Positions 27,748 to 37,313 of a stretch of 64,000 bases of DNA are shown in pieces. Both the position numbers and the translations under genes were made by a program. Source of the stretch: Oceanirhabdus sp. W0125-5 (lineage in GTDB: Bacteria; Bacillota; Clostridia; Clostridiales; Clostridiaceae). Every line of letters begins with the position of its first letter. Position 1 is the stretch's first letter. A model generated the notes under the pieces. The model saw only the letters and a list, made by a program, of their open reading frames with translations. It was not told where the DNA came from and did not search any database. The DNA lies in NCBI RefSeq assembly GCF_027938815.1, contig NZ_CP115913.1:3630001-3694000 (forward strand), given 5' to 3'.

Positions 27748-28803
27748 CTATGCCTCCCTCTTTCCAGTTTGTACTTCAATACGTTTTTTCAGAATTGAAG
27801 GCATTTCAACTTTTGGAGCCATAGGGTGCAATAACCATGATGCAGCATAGTGAGTGTCAGAAATTTTATACATTGGAGGTTGCTTTTCAAAGTCAATCTT
27901 CATTGCATATCTGCTTCTTGCTGCGAAAGCATCACCTTTAGGCGGATAAATCATATTTGGTGGTGTACCAGGTATAGTATATAACTCATCATTTGAACTA
28001 GTATTAAGATCAGGCATTGAAGCCAATAAACTCCAAGTGTATGGATGAGCTGGATCATAATATATTTCATCAGTTGTACCATACTCAACAATTTTACCTG
28101 CATACATAACAGCAACACGATCTGCTAAGTTAGCAACTACTCCTAAATCGTGAGTGATGAAAACTACTGATAACCCACGTTCTTTTTGAAGTTTTTTAAT
28201 TAGTTCTAAAATTTGAGATTGAATTGTAACATCAAGTGCTGTAGTAGGTTCATCACAGATTAGTACATCTGGATCACATGCTAAAGCAGTTGCTATTACT
28301 ATTCTTTGTCTCATACCACCAGAGAACTGGAATGGATATTGTTCATATCTTAATTCAGCTTGTGGAATTCCAACAGCTTTCATAAGCTCAATTGCCTTTT
28401 TCTTTGCTTCCTCTTTTGTAGTATTTTCTTTTAGTATTAATGCCTCTGTTATCTGCTTTCCTATTTTCATAACTGGATCTAGTGAAGACATTGGATCTTG
28501 GAATATCATTGATATTTTAGATCCTCTAACTTTAACAAAATCGTTTTCAGGAATCTTTGTTAAGTCTTTACCTTCATACATTATTTCTCCACGCTCAATA
28601 TTAGCGTTTCTTGATAATATACCCATTATAGTTTTCGTAGTTACAGATTTACCTGAACCTGACTCTCCAACTATAGCAAGAGTTTCACCTTTATATAAAT
28701 CAAAATCTACGCCTCTAACCGCATGAACTTTACCAGCTATTGTATTAAAAGTAACATAAAGATCTTTAACTTCTAGTACTTTTTCTCTATTACTCATATT
28801 CAA
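27748..28803 (-). CDS. oppD: Oligopeptide ABC transporter ATP-binding protein OppD
   Basis: Partner ATPase of OppF, 351 residues. Walker A GESGSGKSVTTK lies near 46, signature SGGMRQRIVIATALA near 166, and Walker B DVLICDEPTTALD after it. The C-terminal region (YTWSLLASMPDL, then a GTPPNMIYPPKGDAF block) is the peptide-transporter-specific extension. The ATG has GGAG upstream. Oligopeptide rather than dipeptide or nickel specificity is inferred from the family and cannot be fixed by sequence alone. Confidence 0.95.
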   Translation of the reverse strand: MNMSNREKVLEVKDLYVTFNTIAGKVHAVRGVDFDLYKGETLAIVGESGSGKSVTTKTIMGILSRNANIERGEIMYEGKDLTKIPENDFVKVRGSKISMIFQDPMSSLDPVMKIGKQITEALILKENTTKEEAKKKAIELMKAVGIPQAELRYEQYPFQFSGGMRQRIVIATALACDPDVLICDEPTTALDVTIQSQILELIKKLQKERGLSVVFITHDLGVVANLADRVAVMYAGKIVEYGTTDEIYYDPAHPYTWSLLASMPDLNTSSNDELYTIPGTPPNMIYPPKGDAFAARSRYAMKIDFEKQPPMYKISDTHYAASWLLHPMAPKVEMPSILKKRIEVQTGKREA

Positions 28804-28809
28804 TCACTC

Positions 28810-29970
28810 CTATTCTTGTCCTCTTAAGGTTGGATCAAATGCATCTCTTAATCCGTTTGAGAACAGATTAAATGCTATCATTAGGGCCGAAATTATAATT
28901 GCAGGGAATAAAGTATAGTGAGGGAAATCTAATAATAATATCTGTCCCTCTGATAATAATACCCCGATTGATGGCTCTGGAGCTTGAACTCCTAATCCTA
29001 AATAAGCAAGGAATGATTCTGTAGCTATACCACCAGGTATTGCAAGAGTAACTTGTGTTATGATTGGCCCAATTGCATTTGGAAGTATATGTCTGAAAAT
29101 CAACTTATTATCTTGAGCACCCATTGTTCTAGATGCTAAAACATACTCCATTCTTTTATATCTATAGAATTGTGCTCTTATCATTCTACTCATACCAATC
29201 CATCCAGTAACAACAAGTGCCATTGCAATTGGTATTATTCCAGTACCAAAGTTCATTATAAATAATATAATTACAACAAGCATTGGTATTCCACCTAATA
29301 TCTCGATAAATCTCTGCATTAACATATCTACCATTCCACCATAGTAACCAGATATTGCACCATAAATTACACCGATAAACATGTTAACCATAGCTGCTAC
29401 AAATCCAATGAACAGAGATACTCTAGCACCTCTCCAAACTCTTGTCCATAAATCTCTACCAAGTTTATCACTACCGAACCAGTAGTAAACATCTTCTGCA
29501 CCTTTAAATTTATAATAATCTATTTTTGCTTTAACCATTGGTATAGTTTTATTTTTATATTGCTTATCATATTCTTCAATAACTTCAAGTATACATCCTT
29601 CAAATCTTGTACTCATTGAAGCTTTTGTGATTTCCATCACTTTTGTACCATCCATTATTCCTAACTTCTCTAAACCTTGAACTCTAGGAGGTAATAATCC
29701 CCATTCAAGTTTTTGCTGTCTAAATGTAAAATGATTCATACTAGGACCAAAAGCTGCCATAAAGATAATGAACATGATTATACCAAAAGCTACTAGTGAA
29801 GCTTTATTTTTTGTAAATCTAATCATTGCATCTTTAAAGAAACCAATTGGCTTTCCTTGAATTGCTTCATCTTTAATATCAACGTCACTTTGAAGTAGTT
29901 CGAAATCACTTTGTTCTAAATCTAATTCATTCTCATTTAACTCAAAATCATAAACCTTGACTTTATCCAT
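28810..29970 (-). CDS. oppC: Oligopeptide ABC transporter permease OppC
   Basis: Second membrane-domain subunit, 386 residues. It has a long cytoplasmic N-terminus (about 1-55), a first span near 60-80, a periplasmic-type insert, and the BPD_transp_1 core with EYVLASRTMGAQDNKLIFRH, the EAA-type loop that contacts the ATPases. The start overlaps the oppB stop by one base, indicating translational coupling. If oppB is not translated through its internal stop, this coupling could also suffer. Confidence 0.95.
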   Translation of the reverse strand: MDKVKVYDFELNENELDLEQSDFELLQSDVDIKDEAIQGKPIGFFKDAMIRFTKNKASLVAFGIIMFIIFMAAFGPSMNHFTFRQQKLEWGLLPPRVQGLEKLGIMDGTKVMEITKASMSTRFEGCILEVIEEYDKQYKNKTIPMVKAKIDYYKFKGAEDVYYWFGSDKLGRDLWTRVWRGARVSLFIGFVAAMVNMFIGVIYGAISGYYGGMVDMLMQRFIEILGGIPMLVVIILFIMNFGTGIIPIAMALVVTGWIGMSRMIRAQFYRYKRMEYVLASRTMGAQDNKLIFRHILPNAIGPIITQVTLAIPGGIATESFLAYLGLGVQAPEPSIGVLLSEGQILLLDFPHYTLFPAIIISALMIAFNLFSNGLRDAFDPTLRGQE

Positions 29971-30917
29971 TATTTTCTACCTCCAATACGAATACGAGGA
30001 TCAATTATACCATATGATAAATCAACAAGTAGTACTGATAATAATGATATAAGCGTATACACGAATATAAGTGCTATTGTTACAGTATGGTCTTTTGTAT
30101 TAATAGAATCAATCATAACCTTACCCATACCAGGTATACCGAATATTCTCTCAATAACCATTGATCCACCAATCATTGTTACAAACATTGGTACTATAAT
30201 ATTCGCTAGTGGAATAAATGAATTTCTAATAGCATGTCTAACAGTCGCTTGAGCTTGAGTTAATCCTTTTGACTTAGCTAAAAGCATATATTCTGAGTTC
30301 AACGCTCCTACAAGTTCAGCTCTAAGATATCTTGCGATAGCTGCTATTCCACCAAAAGATAGAGCTAATATTGGTAGTATCATTGAAATAAACTTAGAAA
30401 ATGTTAATTCTCTTACAGGTTCAATCATAGAAGGTAATAAATGCCACTTAAAACCTATAAAGTACTGCATTACTGCGGCAAATACGAATGATGGAACTGA
30501 AATAAACATGATAACCATTGTTGATATAACATGGTCTGTCATTTTATTTTTCTTTAACGCTGCTATTACTCCTAATATCATACCTATAGGTACCATAAGG
30601 AATAATGAGAAAAAGTTTAATTGAACTGTTATTGGAATTTTATCAGCTAGCATTTTAGTTATTGGTACTTTTGGTTGTAAAACTAGTGATAAACCAAAAT
30701 CTAATCTAACAAAATCCTTCATAAAATAACCATATTAAACAATAATCGGTTCATTTAAATGATATTTAGCCTCTATAGCCGCCTTAACTTCTGGCGATAA
30801 CTCTGAACCACTGATAAAACTTCCTGGCATCATACGAAGTATACAGAATGACAAACTAACTACTATAAACAAAGTGATTAGCATTGCAACTATTCTTTGA
30901 AAAATGTATCTTAACAT
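29970..30917 (-). pseudogene. oppB: oppB permease gene with a single in-frame UAA at codon 61
   Basis: First permease subunit. The ATG at 30917 has GGAGAGGAG upstream and encodes MLRYIFQRIVAMLITLFIVV. Codon 61 (30737-30735) is TAA. The same frame then continues with YGYFMKDF and on to a normal C-terminus, 315 codons in all, a normal OppB length. OppB relatives usually have glutamine after the PIIV stretch, so CAA to TAA is the simplest change. No frameshift and no other lesion is seen. It may be a true null allele, a sequencing error, or read-through. A downstream ATG at 30722 lacks the first span. Confidence 0.88.
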
Positions 30918-31056
30918 TGATGTAACTCCTCTCCAAGTAAATACTCTATGTATTAACACGGGGAACACGTGAATATCTACTCTTGTTTTATTATTTAGAA
31001 GTTCTTTAATATTAATAATAAACTATTATGTATGTTTATTCTCATTGATAATTTAT

Positions 31057-31101
31057 TTCATACAAGTGTTTAATAGTTAACCCATTAAACACTTGTATGA
31101 A
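31057..31101 (-). promoter_or_regulatory. 18-bp perfect hairpin between oppA and oppB
   Basis: Arms 31057-31074 and 31084-31101 pair perfectly around a nine-base loop. No T tract follows on the minus strand, so it is more like an mRNA stabiliser or processing site than a terminator. Such hairpins after binding-protein genes protect the upstream mRNA and allow far more binding protein than permease. Confidence 0.7.
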
Positions 31102-31110
31102 GTTAAGTTA

Positions 31111-32907
31111 TTACTCTATGATATCACATTGGTATTCAGCAAACTTAATAATTGGGTAGAAATTACCTTCAGCATGAAGATTAATTCTATCTTGGTATAA
31201 GATTGCATGGTTATTTTGGAATACTGGGATGAATACAACTTGCTCTAATAAGATTTTTTCCATCTCAACTAAAGCAGCAATTCTCTCGTCAGTCTTGAAT
31301 GCTAAATCTCCAGCAGAAGATCTTTCTTGTAATTCATCAAATTTTTCATTCTTATAAGTGATGTTTCTTTCTGGGTAAGTACTATGATAAACTTTCATAG
31401 AAGCCCATGGGTTGAATGGATCTTGACCAGTAGCACCAATACCCATATCGTATTTACCTTCTTTGTACATATCGTAAGCTACGTTTGCAGGTGAACCTTT
31501 TAATTGAACATCTATTTTGTCTCTACCAAATAAGTTCTCAAAAGTTTCTTCCATAACTTCTGCCATTTGCTTCATTGTTTCAGAATTATCGAAGTACATT
31601 ACTTCAAATGTAATTTGCTTGTTTCCATTTGCTGCATAAGCTTTTTCGAAATATTCTTTTGCTAATGCTTCATCTGAACCTTCATTTGCAGGTTGGAAAG
31701 CTTTGAATTGTTCAGTTTCTTTGTACTTAGTTCCTTTATCAGGATCAACCATACAAATTGAAGAAATCATTGTTCCAACTGGTTTGAATGTTCTAAAGAT
31801 ACCTTTAGAAATTGATTGTCTTGGCATACCATGGTATAACGCTTTTCTTAAGTTCTTATCTTTTAAAACTGGTGAAATTGGAGTATCTGAGTTTACATAG
31901 AATCCCCAAACAGTGTTAACTTCATCATATACTAATCTTGGATCGTCAGCATACTTATCAAAGTTCTCACCTAATACTGAAACTGCTTCAACTTGTCCAT
32001 CTAAGAAAGCTTGGAATTCTTGAGCGTATCCATCGATAACTCTGAACTCAATTCTATCTGGAGTATAGTAAGGAGCTGTTTGAGCATCTGGTCTCTTTTC
32101 GAATGATTTAAATTGGTCTCTAATCCATTCTGTCATTACATATGGACCACATGATTCAACTTTTGATATATCAGTACCATAGTCTGTCTCTGTTCTATCT
32201 TCGTTCATACCAGCTTCATATAAACCTTCATGAACAGGGAAGATTTGACAGTTATTCATAAAGTCGATTTCTGGAATCTCATTAGCTAATGTAAACTGTA
32301 CAGTATACTCATCTAAAGCTTTGAATCCAACTTCTGACCATTCGCAGTTTCCTTCGAAGTACTCTTTAGCATTTACTAAAGGAAGGTCAACAAAATACAA
32401 ATCTGATCCTGAGTTCTTTAACTTTGGATCTAACTCCATCTTAACAGAGTAGATATAAGTGTTAGCGTTTATTGGAGTACCATCTGCCCACTTTAATCCT
32501 TTTTTCATTTTAATTGTCCATACTTTTCCACTCTCATCTACTGTTGGAAGTTCTGCTGCATGGATAGGTACATATACAGGTTGTTTCTTTTCTACATCAT
32601 ATACCATTTTAATAAATGAAGAACCGATAAGTTTACAAATGTCAACCTCTGTTTTCATTGTTAAAGTATGAGGGTTAAGAGTTTTTGTAGTACCCTTTGC
32701 ATCTCTCCATACTGTAGGACCAGCGTTTTCTGTTTTCTTGTCCTCATTTTCCTTCGCTTCGTTGTTCTTTGTTTCTTCGGCTTGACTATTAGCAGTGTTA
32801 GTCTTAGCGTTGTTTGCTGCACTGTTTTCTGAGTTATTCTTACCACAACCAACGAAAACTGAAGCAGTTAACGCCATTGCTAAAACAATACTTAATGCTT
32901 TTTTCAT
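31111..32907 (-). CDS. oppA: Oligopeptide-binding lipoprotein OppA
   Basis: Extracellular substrate-binding lipoprotein (SBP_bac_5 family), 598 residues. The signal peptide ends in the lipobox SVFVGC with Cys 21 as the lipidation site. A flexible N/E/K-rich linker covers about 24-66, and the binding domain starts at WRDAKGTTKTLNPH. It is the first gene of the operon. The ATG follows AAGGGGG. A hairpin separates it from oppBCDF. Confidence 0.95.
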   Translation of the reverse strand: MKKALSIVLAMALTASVFVGCGKNNSENSAANNAKTNTANSQAEETKNNEAKENEDKKTENAGPTVWRDAKGTTKTLNPHTLTMKTEVDICKLIGSSFIKMVYDVEKKQPVYVPIHAAELPTVDESGKVWTIKMKKGLKWADGTPINANTYIYSVKMELDPKLKNSGSDLYFVDLPLVNAKEYFEGNCEWSEVGFKALDEYTVQFTLANEIPEIDFMNNCQIFPVHEGLYEAGMNEDRTETDYGTDISKVESCGPYVMTEWIRDQFKSFEKRPDAQTAPYYTPDRIEFRVIDGYAQEFQAFLDGQVEAVSVLGENFDKYADDPRLVYDEVNTVWGFYVNSDTPISPVLKDKNLRKALYHGMPRQSISKGIFRTFKPVGTMISSICMVDPDKGTKYKETEQFKAFQPANEGSDEALAKEYFEKAYAANGNKQITFEVMYFDNSETMKQMAEVMEETFENLFGRDKIDVQLKGSPANVAYDMYKEGKYDMGIGATGQDPFNPWASMKVYHSTYPERNITYKNEKFDELQERSSAGDLAFKTDERIAALVEMEKILLEQVVFIPVFQNNHAILYQDRINLHAEGNFYPIIKFAEYQCDIIE

Positions 32908-33172
32908 TTTTTAGCCCCCTTAAATTTTTTAACAAGCACATATTCATTGATTTTAATTTTCTGAAAATTAACAAACAAACATCTATATATCCCTATGTAC
33001 TTTTGAATTATAAAATTCATAATGGAAGACATCATTTGCCATTTTCCATTAAAATCCATTAAACATGGGCTTGTTCAACGTTGTAATAACATAATACCAC
33101 AATTTTCCCACATAATAAATTCTCTTCCACTTACATTTTAGTAAGTTAACTAACAATTCTAATTTCACCTTG

Positions 33173-33201
33173 TTTACTATTTTAAATTTTTACTATATAA
33201 T
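33173..33201 (+). promoter_or_regulatory. Putative promoter of the DUF3899-like gene
   Basis: TTTACT at 33173, 17 bp, TATAAT at 33196-33201, about 33 bp before the ATG. The -10 is perfect, the -35 weak. The rest of the 32908-33234 gap is AT-rich; I found no convincing oppA promoter in it. Confidence 0.45.
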
Positions 33202-33234
33202 TAGTAGAAATATTAATTTAATAGGAGGTAATTA

Positions 33235-33624
33235 ATGAAAATTCTAAGTATTGTAACTCCAGTGTTTACCCTATTATTCTTGTTTTTCGACAAGACAGAA
33301 AATTTAACATTAAAATTTTCTAACGCTTTTTTTTATCTAGGATTACTGTATTTATGTATCGCTTTAATGATTCACGTAAGGAATTCTGGATTATTTAAGT
33401 TTGTTAAATATCATAAGTTTAAAAAAGAGCAAAAAATGCTAAAGAGTTCAGGAGTATTAGATCCAGATGAAGAAGAGTCTGGTAAGAATAATTTTGATAA
33501 GTTCCACAATTTCTTACAAAAAGCATATGGTGTTCAGTATCCATCAAAAGTATATTATCTTTTCGCAGTCCCATTATTATCGCTATCAATGTTATTAGCT
33601 TATATTTATAAATCAACTATGTAA
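33235..33624 (+). CDS. DUF3899-like small membrane protein
   Basis: A 129-residue protein with hydrophobic spans at about 3-18, 29-46 and 106-124. Between them lies a charged cytoplasmic loop (FKKEQKMLKSSGVLDPDEEE). The N-terminal two-span part with SNAFFYLGLLYLCIAL resembles DUF3899 membrane proteins. Function unknown. GGAGG lies seven bases before the ATG. It is a single-gene unit with promoter and terminator. Confidence 0.65.
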   Translation: MKILSIVTPVFTLLFLFFDKTENLTLKFSNAFFYLGLLYLCIALMIHVRNSGLFKFVKYHKFKKEQKMLKSSGVLDPDEEESGKNNFDKFHNFLQKAYGVQYPSKVYYLFAVPLLSLSMLLAYIYKSTM

Positions 33625-33679
33625 AAACTTTATTAATACTGATTTAGGACATGCATACATATTGAAATCTAAAAAATCA

Positions 33680-33732
33680 AGCCATAAGTATTAAAATACA
33701 CCCTTTATTGTATTTCAATACTTATGGCTTTT
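33680..33732. terminator. Long terminator hairpin after the DUF3899-like gene
   Basis: Arms 33680-33700 and 33709-33729 pair over 21 positions with one mismatch; an eight-base loop and TTTT follow. The A-rich 5' flank allows use from both sides. The rest of the gap to 34069 is AT-rich with no gene or motif I can support. Confidence 0.85.
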
Positions 33733-34069
33733 ATTTATCATATTTTGATTTAATGCTAATATTCCATTATTATAGATAAATTACAATTTCATTACCTTCT
33801 TACTAAATTGTAAGATAAAGGGCAAAAAATTATTAATTTAGTATTAAAATATTCACTTTTTATTAATTATTTTCTCTATTTTTATGGATATATTTATCAT
33901 TTCTTACATATAATTAAATTAACATTACATCATACCAATTCCCTCATAAAAGGTTTAATATTACTTTTTATAACAAAAACTCATTTACATGTCATAAATC
34001 AACCTATTCAACTGTATATACATTAGATTATATACATGTTTTATCATTATAATATTTAGATATGAAAAT

Positions 34070-34099
34070 AAAAAGAGTAATACTAAAAAGTATTACTCT
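34070..34099 (-). terminator. Terminator of the DUF1292 gene
   Basis: Eleven-bp perfect stem AGAGTAATACT/AGTATTACTCT with a T-run on the minus strand, 10 bases after the stop codon. Confidence 0.88.
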
Positions 34100-34109
34100 C
34101 TCTTATTTG

Positions 34110-34352
34110 TTAATTGAACATTTTCTCGTATTCATCTAATACCATATTAAAAATCATATCATCTTCAACAACTTCATATTCTGTTTTATTATCACCTAAA
34201 TCTATAGCCTTGTATACATATGCATTTTCATCATCATCTACAGGCGCTAACAATGAATATTTCTGCCCTTCAATCACAAAACTCTCAATTAGCTGCAATT
34301 CTATTTTATTTCCATCTTCAGTCATAACCTTAATTATTAATTCTGTGCTCAT
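34110..34352 (-). CDS. DUF1292 domain protein
   Basis: Acidic 80-residue protein. KYSLLAPVDDDENAYVYKA followed by a YEVVEDDMIFNMVLDEYEKM tail is the DUF1292 pattern, common in Firmicutes and of unknown function. In Bacillus and clostridia it is often near alaS/yrzL/ruvX. Here it stands alone with its own terminator, about 75 bp after the Lon-like gene's end. AGAGGTG precedes the ATG. Confidence 0.85.
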   Translation of the reverse strand: MSTELIIKVMTEDGNKIELQLIESFVIEGQKYSLLAPVDDDENAYVYKAIDLGDNKTEYEVVEDDMIFNMVLDEYEKMFN

Positions 34353-34428
34353 TTTATCACCTCTGTTTATCTAAATCTACTATAATATAATAAGCTACAG
34401 AGTTATTTATGTCAACGATTATAGAATC

Positions 34429-36729
34429 TTATTTCTTCTTTGTGTTACTGTATTTTTTTAGTTCTTTTTTTAATTCATCCATTATATTTTCTGATGTCTG
34501 TTCCTTGCTTCCCATGAGAACATCAATAGCATCATAAATATTTTCCATAGTATAGATCTTAAAATGTCCTTTTAAGATTGCTTCTTCTACTTCTGAGCTA
34601 AGCACTAAATCTTCTCTATTAGACGATGGAATTAAAACCCCTTTTCCTTTTGATTTATCAACCATATCACAAACTTTGAAGAAACCTTCAATTTTCTCAT
34701 TCACTCCACCAATAGGTTGAATCTCTCCATACTGATTTATAGACCCAGTAACAGCAATGTTTTGATTTATTGGTATCTTACTTAATGCAGATATCATACA
34801 AATAGCTTCTGCAACTGAAGCACTATCCCCTTCTACTATTCCATATATCTGTTCGAAAGAGAGATGGAAATCAACTGGGATTTCATTATATCCTCCAATC
34901 AATTGGTTTATGAAGCCTTTTAAGATGTTCACTGATTTAGCATGAACTTTACCACTAAGGTCACTTTCTTTTTGAACATCTATAATTTGCCCACTACCTT
35001 TGTAGCAAGTACATGTTATCCTTAAAGTTCTTCCAAACCTATGATATCCAAGATCTATTACTGATAATCCATTTATCTTACCAATTACATTTCCTGTGCA
35101 ATTCATCAATATTTTCTTATTCTTATAACTCTCTAATATATATTTTTCTATTAACTCTTCTGAGTAAATATACGCTCTAACATCTTTATCATCTATATTA
35201 TGTTTATCTAGACTCAAAGCATTATTATTGGTTATTGTCAGAAGCTTTGTTATATCCATATAATCAAAATAGATTTTATTCCTTGACCCAGCTTTTCTTG
35301 ATAGAAATTTAGCTATTTCCTTTATAGCATTATTTGTTAAAGGTTTCAGTTTTTCCTGTTTACAAATTGTCACAAGATTACTAACCAAATCCCTTTTCAC
35401 TTCTTCATCAATATCTATTACTCTATCACTTTCTGATTTTATCTTAAATGTTTCTTTAAATTCCCCATCATAAGTATATAGAAGATCAAAATATTCATCT
35501 TCCCCAATAAGTATTATTTTAGTATCTACTTTAACAGGTTCAGGCTTAAACCCACCAATCGAAAGTAATTCTAAATATCCTTTATTATAATTCATATCTA
35601 TTTTATCTGTTAATATCATCTTCTTCAGGTAATGATATGAATTCCCATGTTTTAATAATGAACTGGCTCTAATAATCAATACACCTTGATTTGCCCTCAT
35701 CAGGCTACCAGCCTTTATATTTTCTAGGTCAGCAACATATGCTCCATTAACATTGTCATAATCAATACTTCCTATTAAGTTGGTTATAGTAGGATCCTCT
35801 TCAAAAATTACAACTGGACTATCATTTTCACTATTATCTACTAAAACCTTAGTTTTATACTTAAAAATACATTCTGTAAGCTTCTTCTCATCATCACTAT
35901 AACTATTACTAAATACCTCGACTAACTCTTCCACCATTTCTTTAAGAATATCCATTATTAATTCATCAATTTTTTCGTCATTATTTACAGCTTCAAGATA
36001 ATCATCTTTATTCAACTCAATGCCCTTGGTAATAAACTCTTTAAATATTATTCTTCCTTTTTCAATTCCTTCATCTTCTATATCTCTAATTTTATATAGA
36101 ATTTCTTTTGTTTTCTTCTTAAAACCTTGAATTTTATCTACAATTATATTCTGCTCATCATCTAATAACTTATCATACTCTTCTTCAGTCATTGCTTTTC
36201 CATCTTTAATTGGAATGAAAGCAAACCGATCTTCTGTATATCTTATTTCTATATCCTGCTCTTTAGCTTTGTTTATCAAATCTTCTAAAAGTTCTTCTCT
36301 TTTATCTTCAATTTCTTCAATAAGCTGATCTCTCTTATCAAGAAAAAGTTCATTATAATATGAAAAAACAAGCTCATAAATATCTTCTTGTAAGTTTTCA
36401 AGTACTTCAGCAAACTTCTTTCCATATCCACCAGGTAAATTTATAGTTTCAGGAGAAGAATTATTATTTCTTATTATCATACATAAATCATCTGGTTTTC
36501 CTTTATCGCTCAGCTTGTTCTTTATATATTCTACAATGTTTTGAAGTTTTTCAGGAGAGTAACTATCAACAAGAAACAGATTAAATCCTCTCTTTTTTAC
36601 ATCCAAGAATAAATCAATCTTATTATAAACTCTCTCATATTCAGGAAGCTTTATTTCAAATTCGCCTACTTTAATATCTTCAATTCTGAAGTCATATATT
36701 ATATCCTTTCGGGTTAACTCTCTAAACAT
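34429..36729 (-). CDS. Lon-like (S16) protease with degenerate AAA ATPase site
   Basis: A 766-residue protein of the Lon-related AAA_32/YcbZ-like group. The C-terminal S16 domain keeps the Ser-Lys dyad: EGDSASVAEA with Ser near 636 and GGVNEKIEGF with Lys near 679. The N-terminal half follows the family layout (YERVYNKIDLFLDVKKRGFN, a long charged helical insert near 130-280, then AGSLMRANQGVLIIRASSLL). The P-loop position reads LVDSYSPEKLQN, with no GxxxxGK. The Walker B position reads LIIRAS, with no Asp-Glu. It therefore looks ATP-independent. The ATG at 36729 has AAGGGGG seven bases upstream. Confidence 0.85.
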   Translation of the reverse strand: MFRELTRKDIIYDFRIEDIKVGEFEIKLPEYERVYNKIDLFLDVKKRGFNLFLVDSYSPEKLQNIVEYIKNKLSDKGKPDDLCMIIRNNNSSPETINLPGGYGKKFAEVLENLQEDIYELVFSYYNELFLDKRDQLIEEIEDKREELLEDLINKAKEQDIEIRYTEDRFAFIPIKDGKAMTEEEYDKLLDDEQNIIVDKIQGFKKKTKEILYKIRDIEDEGIEKGRIIFKEFITKGIELNKDDYLEAVNNDEKIDELIMDILKEMVEELVEVFSNSYSDDEKKLTECIFKYKTKVLVDNSENDSPVVIFEEDPTITNLIGSIDYDNVNGAYVADLENIKAGSLMRANQGVLIIRASSLLKHGNSYHYLKKMILTDKIDMNYNKGYLELLSIGGFKPEPVKVDTKIILIGEDEYFDLLYTYDGEFKETFKIKSESDRVIDIDEEVKRDLVSNLVTICKQEKLKPLTNNAIKEIAKFLSRKAGSRNKIYFDYMDITKLLTITNNNALSLDKHNIDDKDVRAYIYSEELIEKYILESYKNKKILMNCTGNVIGKINGLSVIDLGYHRFGRTLRITCTCYKGSGQIIDVQKESDLSGKVHAKSVNILKGFINQLIGGYNEIPVDFHLSFEQIYGIVEGDSASVAEAICMISALSKIPINQNIAVTGSINQYGEIQPIGGVNEKIEGFFKVCDMVDKSKGKGVLIPSSNREDLVLSSEVEEAILKGHFKIYTMENIYDAIDVLMGSKEQTSENIMDELKKELKKYSNTKKK

Positions 36730-37045
36730 CTTAATCCCCCTTTCTCTCATAGTATATAATTATTCGAGAAAAAAGAATTTAGGAACAAAAACTTGTATTT
36801 TATTGAAATTTTTTATGACAACATTTATTTCTTACTTAGATAAGAATATTAATTGACAAGAAAATTTAAAAGAAGTGGAAAATTTAAAGTTGAAAAGGTC
36901 AAACGATGGATATTTCACTCTGTGAAATTATAATGTATTGTTCCAAGGACGATGAGATTTTACTCGTTTCATCTTTGATGAAACATTGTAATTCAAATAC
37001 AATATTTTTTAAGTTTTTGAAATAATATTACCTTTTATAACAAAT

Positions 37046-37080
37046 AAAAAAAGTAGGTTCTGTAAAATCAGAACCTACTT
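37046..37080 (-). terminator. Terminator-like hairpin inside the repeat pair
   Basis: Twelve-bp perfect stem AAGTAGGTTCTG/CAGAACCTACTT (37051-37062 and 37069-37080), six-base loop, seven T on the minus strand. It could end the deoC transcript. Confidence 0.65.
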
Positions 37081-37090
37081 TTATTAATTA

Positions 37091-37115
37091 AGTAACAAGC
37101 TCGTTACTTTTTTTA
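37091..37115 (+). terminator. Second terminator-like hairpin inside the repeat pair
   Basis: AGTAAC/GTTACT (37091-37096 and 37103-37108) with a six-base loop and a run of T on the plus strand. The stem is short, and no plus-strand gene lies upstream. Confidence 0.4.
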
Positions 37116-37313
37116 TTTTAAAGTAAATCTATAATTAAAAATACAATATTTTATCATTAGATAAAATGAGTAAAATTTCTACCCTAAAGAACAACAAAAT
37201 GTAGTTTCTGAGTATGCAGAAACATCCGTCGTTTTCCACTGTCAACTTTCAACTGTCAACGTCTTTTGAGGGTTTTTAAATTTTGATGTGCACGTAACAC
37301 GTGCTTATTTATT

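Larger units (their letters stand above)
36874..37260. repeat. Dispersed multi-hairpin repeat, units 4 and 5, head to head around two hairpins
   Basis: Unit 4 (plus, 36874-37010): AACGATGGAT, ATTTCAC/GTGAAAT (36912-36928), ATTGTTCC..GGAC, GTTTCATC/GATGAAAC (36966-36984), then ATTGTA/TACAAT. Unit 5 (minus, 37260-37125): GTTGACAGTTGA heptamers, AACGACGGATG, TTTCTGC...CAGAAAC, TTTTATC/GATAAAA. The ~110 bp between the units hold two terminator-like hairpins. This fills the gap between deoC and the Lon-like gene. Confidence 0.85.

Noticed and set aside
29970..30968. Two separate small permease genes at oppB
   Set aside because: The pieces are in the same frame, five codons apart, and together make one normal-length OppB; a single stop codon is simpler.
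33733..34069. Possible gene or RNA in the AT-rich gap between the DUF3899-like and DUF1292 genes
   Set aside because: No open frame with a ribosome site, no conserved RNA motif and no repeat beyond the two terminators at its ends.
36751..37313. A small RNA gene or hidden ORF between deoC and the Lon-like gene
   Set aside because: The whole gap is explained by two units of the dispersed repeat and two terminator-like hairpins; no frame with a ribosome site is seen.
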